Source of the DNA: Stutzerimonas stutzeri
Lineage (GTDB): Bacteria > Pseudomonadota > Gammaproteobacteria > Pseudomonadales > Pseudomonadaceae
DNA: 64,000 nt
NCBI RefSeq assembly: GCF_024448985.1
Contig: NZ_JAMOII010000001.1
Coordinates: 372,001-436,000, forward strand
Reading direction: 5' to 3'
The notes under the pieces are model-generated. The model worked only from the letters and a program-made list of their open reading frames with translations, was not told the origin of the DNA and did not search any database. Positions 19,907 to 28,886 of the stretch are shown here, in pieces (the first letter of the stretch is position 1; each line of letters opens with the position of its first letter). Both the position numbers and the translations under genes were made by a program.

Positions 19907-20365
19907 TCAACGTGTCGTCGGGTCCGGCACTTCCCGCAGCGCTTGCGCCGCATCGATGGCGCGCGGAAAGCCAGCGGTTACGGTGGTCAGATAGATCACC
20001 TCTTTCAACTCATCACGCGTGACCCCGAGCCGCAGCGCATAACCGGCATGAATCTTCAGATACGGCAGGTTGCCTTGCGCGGCGAACGCGGCGATGGCAG
20101 CCAACTGGCGGGTGCGGTCGTCCAGGCCTGGGCGACCCCAGACATCACCGAGCGCGTAGGCGGTAACGCCCTCGGCGAGAAAGGGATAGTCCCGCTGTAG
20201 GGCTTCGAGCACCGGTTGCCCGGCACCACCGGAAAGCCGCTCCATTACCTTCATGCCTCGCTCGTGCCGCTCGCCCTCGTCGGTTGCGCAGGCGGCGCCC
20301 GTTGATAAACCGGCGAATAACACCAGTCCGGCTGCTATCAGGGTTCTGCTTGCATTGCCATTCAT
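19907..20365 (-). CDS. Exported carboxymuconolactone decarboxylase-like protein
   Basis: A 152-residue protein with a signal peptide (TLIAAGLVLFAGLSTGAACA) followed by a CMD/AhpD-fold domain. The conserved CMD segment reads LPYLKIHAGYALRLGVTRDE and KEVIYLTTVTAGFPRAIDA. There is no CxxC pair, so it is not an AhpD-type peroxidase; it is closer to the gamma-carboxymuconolactone decarboxylase branch, but export to the periplasm is not usual for that enzyme, so the substrate is unknown. It lies ten bases after the SDR gene on the same strand and forms a pair with it. Confidence 0.82.
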   Translation of the reverse strand: MNGNASRTLIAAGLVLFAGLSTGAACATDEGERHERGMKVMERLSGGAGQPVLEALQRDYPFLAEGVTAYALGDVWGRPGLDDRTRQLAAIAAFAAQGNLPYLKIHAGYALRLGVTRDELKEVIYLTTVTAGFPRAIDAAQALREVPDPTTR

Positions 20366-20375
20366 GAACGTGTCC

Positions 20376-21113
20376 TCAGTAGGGGCTGGCGGTGGGGCGG
20401 ACGATCAGCTCGCTGACATCCACATCGGCCGGCTGATCGATGGCATAGGCAATCGCGCGGGCGATGGCCTCGGCGGGAATGGCGATCTGGCGGAAGTCGC
20501 GCATGGCAGAGCGAGCGTCTGCGTCAGAGATGCTCTCGGCCAGTTCGGATTCGGTCACGCCGGGGGATATCAACGTGACGCGGATGTCGCCACCGACCTC
20601 CTGGCGCAGCCCTTCGCTGATGGCGCGTACTGCATATTTGGTCGCGCAATACACCGCAGCGGTCGGGCTCACCGCGTAGGCGCCAATGGAGGCGACGTTG
20701 ATGAACTGCCCGCTGCGCTGACGTTGCATCAGCGGCAGTCCGGCGGCGATGCCGTGCAGCACGCCGCGGATGTTCACGTCGATCATTCGGTCCCATTCGT
20801 CGACCTTCAGCGCCTCCAGCTTCGAAAGCGGCATCACGCCGGCGTTGTTGACGATGACGTCGACGCGCCCGAACTGCTGCTCGGCGAAGTCGATGAAGCC
20901 CTGCATCTCGGCGCGGCTCGTAACGTCCAGCGCCCGGACCACCGCGCTGCCGCCGTTATCGTTGATCGAGGCGGCCAGCGCTTCGAGGCGTTCCAGCCGT
21001 CGTGCGCCCAGAACCACTCGCGCGCCCTGGCTGGCCAGCAGGCGCGCCGTCGCTTCACCGATGCCGCTGCTGGCACCAGTGATGGCGATGACTTTTCCGT
21101 TGATGTTCGACAT
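20376..21113 (-). CDS. Short-chain dehydrogenase/reductase
   Basis: A 245-residue classical SDR. It has the cofactor motif GASSGIGEATARLLASQGARV with GARRLERL (Arg after beta-2, suggesting NADP), the NNAGVMPLSKLE loop, and the catalytic Ser/Tyr/Lys triad in NVASIGAYAVSPTAAVYCAT followed by K. Start taken at ATG 21113 (MSNINGKVIAITG); an in-frame ATG at 21134 would add seven residues. It is co-directional with the CMD-like gene and convergent with the AraC gene. Family members of this type reduce aldehydes or ketones; the substrate cannot be read from sequence. Confidence 0.88.
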   Translation of the reverse strand: MSNINGKVIAITGASSGIGEATARLLASQGARVVLGARRLERLEALAASINDNGGSAVVRALDVTSRAEMQGFIDFAEQQFGRVDVIVNNAGVMPLSKLEALKVDEWDRMIDVNIRGVLHGIAAGLPLMQRQRSGQFINVASIGAYAVSPTAAVYCATKYAVRAISEGLRQEVGGDIRVTLISPGVTESELAESISDADARSAMRDFRQIAIPAEAIARAIAYAIDQPADVDVSELIVRPTASPY

Positions 21114-21300
21114 GCGCAGACCCTCCGATTGCATTCATGGATGCAGCACTGCTGTGCTGTGAGATGAATGCTAGTGAGTACGCATGGCGGGTGTTAGGCG
21201 GATTCTGCCGGGTGCTTGCCTGATTCTGGCGGTCCGTATCCTCGTGCCGGTGCTCCGGGCGCAGGCGTCGCGCGCCGGAGACCAGTGTCGTGCTGGACGG

Positions 21301-22833
21301 TCAGCGCTTTCGAGCGGCTTCGTCGGTCTTGGCCTCGATCTCGAACGCGATGCTCCAGTTATGCAGCGGGTAGGGTTCGTCCACCAGCGCGTCGATATTG
21401 GCTTCCGGCCACATGCCTTCGTCCGACAGGTATTCGTAGTGAGCGTCAGCCGGGGTGGGATCGCTGTCACGCAGCTCGCCTGCGCCGCCGACCGCGCGGC
21501 TGGCGTAACGAATGCTCGGCGTACCGCTCAGGTCACGTCCGGCGGTCAGGCGCACGATCGTACCGGCGGCGACCTCGACCCCTTCGATTGGCACCTCACC
21601 TTGCTCGTCGCTCATGGTGAAGCCTCGGCCGTCGATCATTCGCGCCTGATGGCCAAGGTAGGGTTCTTCGAAGGTCAGCGGAGGATGCGGCACGTGAAAA
21701 TCGATGAGGATTTCACGTCCCTCGACCGTGGCGCCGAGCGGCGACAAAGGCACCCAGTTGCGGCGCTCGACCACGACCTGGTGGTAAACCTTGCCAAGCA
21801 TCTGGCCGAACCAGCGATAACCGTTGGCTGACAGATGCGTGCCCTTGTCCACGTAGGGATAAACCGGCCCGGCCAGATACCAGTTGGGCTCCTCCTGCGC
21901 CAGTTCCCACTGGGCCATGCCGATGTCGAGGCTGCCGTCGACAACCGATGTCTTGGCATCGGTCTGGTAGCTGATGAATGCAGGCATGCGCTGCTGCCCG
22001 ATGGCTTGCGCGGTGTCGGCGTAGAGGTCATCGCGCAGCTGGCGCATCATTGCCTTGTAGTTTTCCTTGTCGTTGATCCCACCCTGAATCTCGGCGTAGT
22101 CGTACTCGCCCTGTAACCAGAACAGGGCGCTGAGGCTGTAGCTCGCGCCTTCGCCATCCGCCAGTTGCTTGGCCTGATCGACGGCTTGCAATACTCGTTG
22201 GTACTCGTTGGTGCCACCAACCTTGGACAGTTGCGCAATAGAACGTCCCGACGTGGCGGCGTTGCTGGCGACGAACAGGTGCTCGGGGTCGGCCTCGACG
22301 CGGTGCTTTTCCAGATACAGCCGGCGCGCCATGTTCAGCGCGCCGACTTCCACGGACTCGCCTTCTTCCTGGGCGTGCTTTTCCAGCTTCGCTACCGCGT
22401 CGTTGTCGAGAATGATTTTGGGGTCCCGCTTGAACTGCACCACCGCCTTGAGCGGCTTGAACGCCGCTTCCCCGACCGGTACGAAGCGTTCGCCACTGAA
22501 AGTTGCCGAACGTGTTGAATCGCCCAGCATCAGATTGTCGTAGCCCGGCTGTTTCGACAGTGCTGGCCAGCCTTCTGCGGCAGAAGCCAGCGACTGACCG
22601 TAAGTGATGATGTGGTTGTACTTGGCGCTCGGGGCGGGGGAGAGGTGATTGGGCTTGGCCATCAGCTGTTCGGTGAGGCGCTTGTTCTGCGCATCGCGGT
22701 CGATCAGCGACTGCTCGTCAGCCAGCAAGGGTAGCGAGCAGCTCATCAGCAATACGCCCATCAGCGCCGCGGCATTTCGCTTGATGGTTGCGGAGCGGGC
22801 AAGCGGACTGGGCTGATCCCGAGGGATGCGCAT
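21301..22833 (-). CDS. Exported SGNH hydrolase of sialate-O-acetylesterase type
   Basis: A 510-residue exported protein. A basic N-tail leads to a hydrophobic segment (AAALMGVLLMSCSLPLLADE), with a possible lipobox LMSC. The hydrolase core shows the SASA/SGNH blocks: ITYGQSLASAAEGW (nucleophile Ser in GQS), ASNAATSGRSIAQLS, ALFWLQGEYDYAE (the WxQGExD block) and GTHLSANGYRWFG (catalytic His). A C-terminal beta domain of about 110 residues ends the protein. Such enzymes remove acetyl groups from sugars. It stands alone, with no sugar-use genes beside it, so its substrate is open. Confidence 0.7.
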   Translation of the reverse strand: MRIPRDQPSPLARSATIKRNAAALMGVLLMSCSLPLLADEQSLIDRDAQNKRLTEQLMAKPNHLSPAPSAKYNHIITYGQSLASAAEGWPALSKQPGYDNLMLGDSTRSATFSGERFVPVGEAAFKPLKAVVQFKRDPKIILDNDAVAKLEKHAQEEGESVEVGALNMARRLYLEKHRVEADPEHLFVASNAATSGRSIAQLSKVGGTNEYQRVLQAVDQAKQLADGEGASYSLSALFWLQGEYDYAEIQGGINDKENYKAMMRQLRDDLYADTAQAIGQQRMPAFISYQTDAKTSVVDGSLDIGMAQWELAQEEPNWYLAGPVYPYVDKGTHLSANGYRWFGQMLGKVYHQVVVERRNWVPLSPLGATVEGREILIDFHVPHPPLTFEEPYLGHQARMIDGRGFTMSDEQGEVPIEGVEVAAGTIVRLTAGRDLSGTPSIRYASRAVGGAGELRDSDPTPADAHYEYLSDEGMWPEANIDALVDEPYPLHNWSIAFEIEAKTDEAARKR

Positions 22834-22970
22834 GGTCGATTCCTTCTGGTTTGATGCAGACGATTAGCAAAAGCCGGGGCGAACCGCAGCGGCTCGGAAC
22901 TCGCGTTTCGACGGTCTTGGCTGTGGTTAGTTCGTGAGCGGGACGAGTCGCGTCGGCCAACGACGGAGGA

Positions 22971-24668
22971 TCAAAGTGCGGATAGGCTCGTGAGTTCGGC
23001 GCTTTCCATGGCACGTTTCAATGCCAGGTCCAGCTCTTCGAGGCGGTAGGGCTTGGCCAGTACATGCACGCCTTCGGCTTCCGCCGAATTTTTCGCTGCC
23101 TCGGCATAGCCGCTGGTGAGCAGCACGGGAATGCCGAGTTGGCGCGTGCGAATTTCTCGCGCCAGCTCTACGCCGTTCATGCCGCCGGGCATCATCACAT
23201 CGGAAAAAACGATGTCTACCTGGCGCCCGTTCGCAAGTGTTCCAAGGGCAGCGGCAGCACTGGCGGAATGGGTCACCCGATAGCCGAGATGCTCGAGCAT
23301 TTCTCCCACCAGCGCGGCGACTTCTTCATCATCGTCGACCAGCAGAACGTTACCGGCGAACGTCTCGGGCGTTTGTTCGACGCGCACGCTCTCGATGTGC
23401 ACCTGGGCCGGCAAATGTTCAGAGCGCGGCAGCATCATGATCACGCTGGTGCCTCGTCCACACTCCGTATCGATCCAGACCGTACCGCCGGACTGGAGGG
23501 CGAAGCCATACACCTGCGCAAGGCCGAGACCGGAGCCCTTGCCGATCTCCTTGGTGGTGAAGAACGGATCGAATACCCGGCCGCGAACGTCGGCGGGGAT
23601 GCCGGTGCCCGAATCGATGACCGCCAGGCGAACAAAGTCACCCTGCCGGCCAAGCACCACTTCATTCGGTGCGTTGGACGCCTGCAGCAGGATCGAACCG
23701 CCGTCGGGCATGGCGTCGCGAGCGTTGACCGCGAGATTCAGTATCACCAGCTCCAGTTCGCCAGAATCGGCTTCGATCGGCCATAGATCCGGTGCGAACT
23801 CCACTTTCACGTGAATGTCGCCCCGCAGACTGCGGTCCAGCAGCTCGCGCATCTGGCTGATGCGCTGGGCCAGATCCACTGGTTCGGGTGCCAGTGACTG
23901 GCGGCGCGAAAAGGCCAGCAGTTGGCGCGTCAGGGCTGAGCCGCGTTGTGCTGCCTGGCGCATGCCATCCATCAGGCGTTGGCGACGGTCTGGGTCCGCT
24001 CGCCGATCGAGCATGTCCAGGCCGCCGGAGATAACCATCAATAGATTGTTAAAGTCATGAGCGATGCCTCCGGTGAGCTGGCCGATAGCCTCGATCTTCT
24101 GCGTTTGGCGCAGGCTTTCTTCGATATGGGCGCGCTCGGCGATCTGCGTGCGCAACTCGAGGTTGGCTTTTTCCAGTTCACCAGTGCGCTCTACTACTAG
24201 CGCCTCCAGTTCGAGGGATGCCTGTTCGCGCGCCTCGATCAGCGCTCGCACCTCGTACTGGCGATGCCGCCCGCGCAATGCGGTCCGCAGCGCGCTGGTG
24301 AGCGTAATGCTCTGTACCGGACGTTCGAGCAGCGAGACGTTGCGCAACGCTGCGACCATGCGTTGACGCCAGGCCGCGACCGAGGGTTGCTGATGCTTGC
24401 TGGTCAGCACAACGAAGGGAAAATCGGACCACGTCGGTTGCTGATCGACCCAGGCCGACAGCGCGTGGAGGTCCTGACCGAAAAGGCCTTCTTCGGCTAT
24501 GAAGACCGCATCGGCGCTGGTCTCGGCCAGCTCCAGCACCTCATCGACGCTGTGACAGACGATGGCGCTCATGCCGCTGCGGCGCAGCAGCTCGGCCGAG
24601 GCGGGACCGTCCCGGCCAATGGGGGCGTAGACGGCTACTGTCGGAATTGCTGGGTCAGACGTCGTCAT
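22971..24668 (-). CDS. Hybrid histidine kinase downstream of a KaiC-like gene
   Basis: A 565-residue soluble hybrid kinase. Residues 1-130 look like a receiver fold without a normal phosphoacceptor (DAVFIAEEG where Asp is expected), so a pseudo-receiver. A coiled coil (about 140-190) leads to HisKA with H204 in [11 protein letters not shown], then HATPase with NLAVNARDAM, DSGTGIP and GKGSGLGLAQV, and a C-terminal receiver with DDD at 445-447 and phosphoacceptor D490 (DIVFSDVMMPGG). Its start overlaps the end of the KaiC-like gene by 14 bases, so the pair is translationally coupled. No output domain or partner regulator is adjacent. Confidence 0.9.
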   Translation of the reverse strand: MTTSDPAIPTVAVYAPIGRDGPASAELLRRSGMSAIVCHSVDEVLELAETSADAVFIAEEGLFGQDLHALSAWVDQQPTWSDFPFVVLTSKHQQPSVAAWRQRMVAALRNVSLLERPVQSITLTSALRTALRGRHRQYEVRALIEAREQASLELEALVVERTGELEKANLELRTQIAERAHIEESLRQTQKIEAIGQLTGGIAHDFNNLLMVISGGLDMLDRRADPDRRQRLMDGMRQAAQRGSALTRQLLAFSRRQSLAPEPVDLAQRISQMRELLDRSLRGDIHVKVEFAPDLWPIEADSGELELVILNLAVNARDAMPDGGSILLQASNAPNEVVLGRQGDFVRLAVIDSGTGIPADVRGRVFDPFFTTKEIGKGSGLGLAQVYGFALQSGGTVWIDTECGRGTSVIMMLPRSEHLPAQVHIESVRVEQTPETFAGNVLLVDDDEEVAALVGEMLEHLGYRVTHSASAAAALGTLANGRQVDIVFSDVMMPGGMNGVELAREIRTRQLGIPVLLTSGYAEAAKNSAEAEGVHVLAKPYRLEELDLALKRAMESAELTSLSAL

Positions 24669-26184
24669 GCTCGTCTTTCATGAGGGGAGCGGCATCGCCA
24701 GTGTAGGCCGGTGTGCCCGAGAAGATACCGCTGAACTTCGAAAGCGGCGGCCCGACCTTGATGCCGGAAGCCCCAAGGCGGAACTCCCGGATAGTGTTTT
24801 CGTGGCGGCCGCTACGCTTCTTGACCACCGACAACGCCCGGCGAACGACGCCTGCATGCTCGAAATAGCGCAGCATAATAACCGCATCACTCAGATAGCT
24901 GATATCGACCGGCGTATCCATCGGTCCGACCAAACCATGCTGGGCCAGAACCATCACGCTCATCACGCCTTTCTGGCCCAGATAGCTGAGTAACTCGTGC
25001 ATCTGCAAAATCAGGAAGCGGCCGTCTGGCATCGCGTTGAGATAACCGTTAAGGCTATCCAGTATCACCAGCTGCGCGCCTCGTATCTCAACGCTGTCGC
25101 GCACCGCGGCGGTAAATTCACCGGGTGAAAGTTCGGCAGGATCAATCTGTTGCAGGTGCAGCAGTCCTGTTTCGATCCAGGGTTCTAGGTCCAATCCCAA
25201 AGCGCGGCCACGGGCCATCAGGGTTCCGATTCCTTCATCGAAAATGAAGAAAGCCACCTGTTCACCGCGTTTACACGCAGCTACGGCGTAACCCAGCGCC
25301 AGCGATGATTTGCCAACGCCGGCGGCGCCAATCAGCAGCGCATTGGTTCCGCGCTCCACGCCACCACCGAGCATTTTGTCCAGGGCCGCATTGCCGCTGG
25401 ATGTCAGTTCCCCTATGAAGTGCGTGTGATGCTCAGCGGCAATCAGTCTTGGATAGATCGACAATCCACCTTTTTTGATGGTGAAGTCATGGTAGCCGCC
25501 ACGAAACTGAATGCCGCGCATCTTGATGACGCGCAGCCGCCTGCGTTCGGCGCCGTAATCAATGGCCAGCTGCTCGAGCATCACCACGCCATGGGATATC
25601 GAATGCAGCTGTAAATCGCCGCTTTCGGAGGTCTGGTCATCGAGCAGGATTACTGTGGAATGTCGGGTGGTGAAGAAATGCTTGAGCGCCAGCACTTGTC
25701 GCCTATAGCGCAGCGGGCTCTGAGCGAGCAGGCGCATTTCCGAAAGGCTGTCGAATATAACCCGGCTCGGGTTAGTTTCTCTGACCCTATTGAATACTTG
25801 CCTGGTGGTCTCGCTCAGTTCCATCTCGACCGGATGCAGGACCGTCAGCTCAAGATCGGGGTCCAGGCTGTCCTCGGGCGTCACCAGTTCCAGAACGTCG
25901 ATGCCTTCAAGTGTCCAGCCGTGGCGTTTGGCGACCAGCTTCAATTCCTGTTCCGTTTCAGACAGTGTGACGTACAGGACACGCTCGCCCTGGCGAACGC
26001 CTTCGAGTAGAAACTGCAAGGCGAGGGTGGTCTTGCCGGAGCCGGGGCTGCCCTCGTAGAGATACATCCGATTGGGGTCCAGGCCTCCACCGAGGATGTC
26101 ATCGAGGCCTTCGCTGCCAGTGGATATGCGAGGGGAATCTGCGTCCAAACTGACGGGACGATCGGGGGAATCAGACATTTCCAT
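24655..26184 (-). CDS. KaiC-like double-ATPase protein
   Basis: A 509-residue protein with two RecA-like KaiC domains. Walker A motifs: GSPGSGKTT (45-53) and GAAGVGKSS (286-294). The acidic catalytic segments are SETEQEL and FDEG. Near the C-terminus, DISYLSDAVIMLRYFE aligns with the cyanobacterial KaiC autophosphorylation region: the Ser equivalent to Ser431 seems present, while the Thr432 position is Tyr (alignment by eye). No KaiA or KaiB gene is nearby. In non-cyanobacteria such proteins pair with kinases and act in stress responses rather than in proven clocks. The downstream hybrid kinase gene overlaps it. Confidence 0.9.
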   Translation of the reverse strand: MEMSDSPDRPVSLDADSPRISTGSEGLDDILGGGLDPNRMYLYEGSPGSGKTTLALQFLLEGVRQGERVLYVTLSETEQELKLVAKRHGWTLEGIDVLELVTPEDSLDPDLELTVLHPVEMELSETTRQVFNRVRETNPSRVIFDSLSEMRLLAQSPLRYRRQVLALKHFFTTRHSTVILLDDQTSESGDLQLHSISHGVVMLEQLAIDYGAERRRLRVIKMRGIQFRGGYHDFTIKKGGLSIYPRLIAAEHHTHFIGELTSSGNAALDKMLGGGVERGTNALLIGAAGVGKSSLALGYAVAACKRGEQVAFFIFDEGIGTLMARGRALGLDLEPWIETGLLHLQQIDPAELSPGEFTAAVRDSVEIRGAQLVILDSLNGYLNAMPDGRFLILQMHELLSYLGQKGVMSVMVLAQHGLVGPMDTPVDISYLSDAVIMLRYFEHAGVVRRALSVVKKRSGRHENTIREFRLGASGIKVGPPLSKFSGIFSGTPAYTGDAAPLMKDEHDDV

Positions 26185-26690
26185 ACTCCTTACGCAGGCT
26201 TCATTCGAGGGGCCGCGTTCCTTTTCTGCTGCTCCGCAACCACATGATTGGTTGCGGGCGAATCATGCCGGAATAGTTGTAATGGCTGGCCACACAGAGA
26301 GCCTCTCGGATGTCATCTGAGGCAATTGCAGGACCGAGGCGATCGGCGTTGCCCGAGTGGCGTAGTCATTTCATCCGACTCGGCTTTTCCAGTGCCGTTC
26401 CGCATGGCGGGTCTCGCAGCGGCTGCCTGATCGCGTCGTTGCGCGCGACCCGATGCCCACGAACTACACCTCGATAGCGTGCTTATTCTAAATAGGGGAA
26501 ACACCATTTTTCACGGCACGCAGCTTGGTCGTAGGGTCGGCTTGCTGACCGCAACGGTGGTGAATCGTTGCTGCGCTGGCATCAGCACCGATATCGTTGT
26601 CGCCTCGTTCTGGAGCCGTGACGACGCGATATCGCACGTTACGCATTTGTGCCGCAGGCGCCGCTAAGGAAGCCTGCGATCAGTCAGCGG
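26185..26690. other. Intergenic region upstream of the KaiC-like gene
   Basis: This 506-base gap lies between the KaiC-like start and the stop of the chemoreceptor gene. It holds an 8-bp inverted repeat at 26234-26257 and an AT-richer patch near 26480-26515 that could be promoter DNA. Short reading frames here lack ribosome-binding sites and recognisable products, so I call none. Confidence 0.5.
26234..26257. repeat. 8-bp perfect inverted repeat upstream of the KaiC-like gene
   Basis: CCGCAACC and GGTTGCGG flank the 8-base spacer ACATGATT, about 50-70 bases before the KaiC-like start codon. Position and symmetry fit an operator or a 5'-leader hairpin; no T-run follows. Confidence 0.5.
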
Positions 26691-28682
26691 TCAAAGCTTG
26701 AAACGGCTCACCATGGCGATCAGACGGTCGTTGGATGCGGACAGGCCATCGGTGCTCTTGCTCACCGTCACGCCGGATTCCACCAGTTCGTCGACCATAT
26801 CCCGCACCGCAACCATGTTCTGATTGATCTCACCGCTGACGGCACTCTGCTCTTCGGCAGCCGCGGCGATTTGCGCGCTGAGGTCGTGGATGCGGTTGAC
26901 CGAATCGGCCATTTCATCGAGCCCGCTGTTGACGCGCGTGGTGCGCTCGGCGGTGGCCTGGCAGCTGCCTTTGGTTTTTTCCATCGCGTCTACCGCAGCA
27001 TCGACAGCGCTCTGCAAGGCCGCGAGCATCTCGTTGATTTCCGAGGTGCTCTGCTGCGTCCGCCCGGCGAGAGCGCGCACTTCGTCAGCGACCACGGCGA
27101 ATCCGCGCCCTTGCTCACCCGCACGGGCGGCCTCGATGGCGGCGTTCAGCGCCAGGAGGTTGGTCTGCCCGGCGATTTCGCCGATGACTCCCAGCACATC
27201 GTTAATGCGGCGGGCGTCTTGCTGCATCGCCTGGACGCGCGCGGTAGCCGAGTCGACTTCATTGACCAGCGCCAGCACGCTTTGCGCCGCTTCGTCGACG
27301 GTGCGACGCGAATGCGCGGCGTGGTCGTTGGCGGCCTGTGTGAAGCTCGCGGTTTCGTTGGCGCTCTGTGCGACGGAGTCGGCCGTGGAGCTCATTTCGG
27401 TGATGGCCGTCACCGCCTGATCCGTTTCGCTGGCATGGCGAGCCAGGATGCCGTTGGTGTGATCGGATTGCTGCTTGAGCTGTTCCAGTTCGACCGAAAT
27501 CTGGCGGGACGAGGTGGCCAGGTCGGCGATCATTTCCTGCAGATAGGCAATGAAACGGTTCACTGCGACACCGATGCGGTCGACTTCATCGTCGCCCTTG
27601 ATTTCGATGCGACGGGTCAGATCCGCATCACCGGACGACAGGGACTGGGTGTTGCCTGACAGCAGATGCAGCCGGCGCATGAGGTTGCGCAACGCGACGA
27701 CCGTCAGCAGCAAAAGGAAACCCACCAACGGCAATTGCAGCCAGCCCAGGGTGCCGAGCACCGAGCGAGTCTTCTCGGTCAGCAAGTGGCTGGGCAGCGC
27801 GGTTGCGAGCAACCATGGCGTCCCCTCGATGGGCTTGAGGAAGAACGAGGTCTGCTCGCCGTTCTGGCCTTCGAACTCGGCGAAGCTGAGCGGGTCGCCA
27901 CTGTCTAGCGCGGCCTTGATCTGCGCCACGAACGGCGTGCGTGACGCCAGCTCGGAGACGTTCTTCAGGACGATCTGTTCGCTCAGGGCGGGCAGGTTGC
28001 TGAGAATCTTGCCGTCCGCTTCGACGATCATGATTTGACCCTGGATTTCCTTTTCCTTGGTCGCGACCAGTTCGTTGAAGAAGCCCAGCGTCAGGTCGAT
28101 GGTTGATACGCCATAGACGCTGCCGTTCTTGTTGATCGCCATGGCGCAGTTCGTGCGCGGTTCGGCACTGGCGTCGTCCTTGTAGGCGGCCGCCCAGGCG
28201 CAGCGCCCGCTTGGTGTTTGCGCTCCGGCCCGGTGCCAGGGCTGCTCGAAGTAGTTCAGCGACTCGGCGCTGTTCCAGTGCGTGTTGATCTTCAGCTGAC
28301 CACTGGCGTCACGGTGATAGAAGGTGCTGTGTTTCGCCACGCCGGGCGTCCTTGCGTTGGGCTGCGGCTAGATGCCGCCGCCGAACACTTTTTGGTCGCC
28401 GTACTGGTCGATCAGGCCCGGTAGCACGGCGTCGATCTGGTCGCTGTCGAGCAGCGCGACGGTTTGGGTAATGGCACGGGACTGGCTTTCGATCCGCGCC
28501 AGATTGAGTCGAATTGCCTGGGCGATTTCGTCTACTTTTTCTTCCACCAACTGGACTTCAGTGGCTTTCAACTGGGGCGCGACGAATTGGTTGATGCCTA
28601 ACAGCGTCAGGCCAATGGCGACAAGAATGAAGGCCGCAAAAGTGGTGAGGTAGCGTGCCTGGATCGTTTTCAAGAAGGTCAT
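26691..28682 (-). pseudogene. Methyl-accepting chemotaxis protein interrupted by an in-frame amber codon
   Basis: One continuous 663-codon frame is broken only by TAG at 28368-28370 (codon 105). Upstream: membrane helix (residues about 8-32) and the start of a dCache-like sensor ending YGDQKVFGGGI. Downstream, in the same frame, reading resumes PQPNARTPGVAKHSTFY, then the rest of the sensor, a second helix (LGWLQLPLVGFLLLLTVVAL), HAMP, and an intact signalling tip (EIAGQTNLLALNAAIEAARA). In related receptors this point reads GGGIWPxPNAF, so the stop replaces a Trp codon by a single base (TGG to TAG). A GTG at 28340 could restart translation but would lose helix 1. Pseudogene, suppressed codon or sequencing error remain possible. 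Confidence 0.85.
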
Positions 28683-28886
28683 GGTTGTGCTCGTTACAAG
28701 GGGCTACGGCGGAAGAACGCCCATATGCTCGTGTTATCGGCGCACCCTCTTGAAGCTGTAGGGCTAGTGGTCGACTCGGTCCGTTTGGCGCGCTGGCGAC
28801 GCGAGCTTTTCGGCTGGCTGCATTGGCAGGCAGGCCCGCAAGCGCTTCGAATCCTGTTTAAAATCGCGCGCTTTCTCTAACTAACG

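Noticed and set aside
26479-26667. 62-codon frame in the gap before the chemoreceptor gene's end
   Set aside because: No ribosome-binding site, Cys/Arg-rich product without family resemblance; more likely non-coding.
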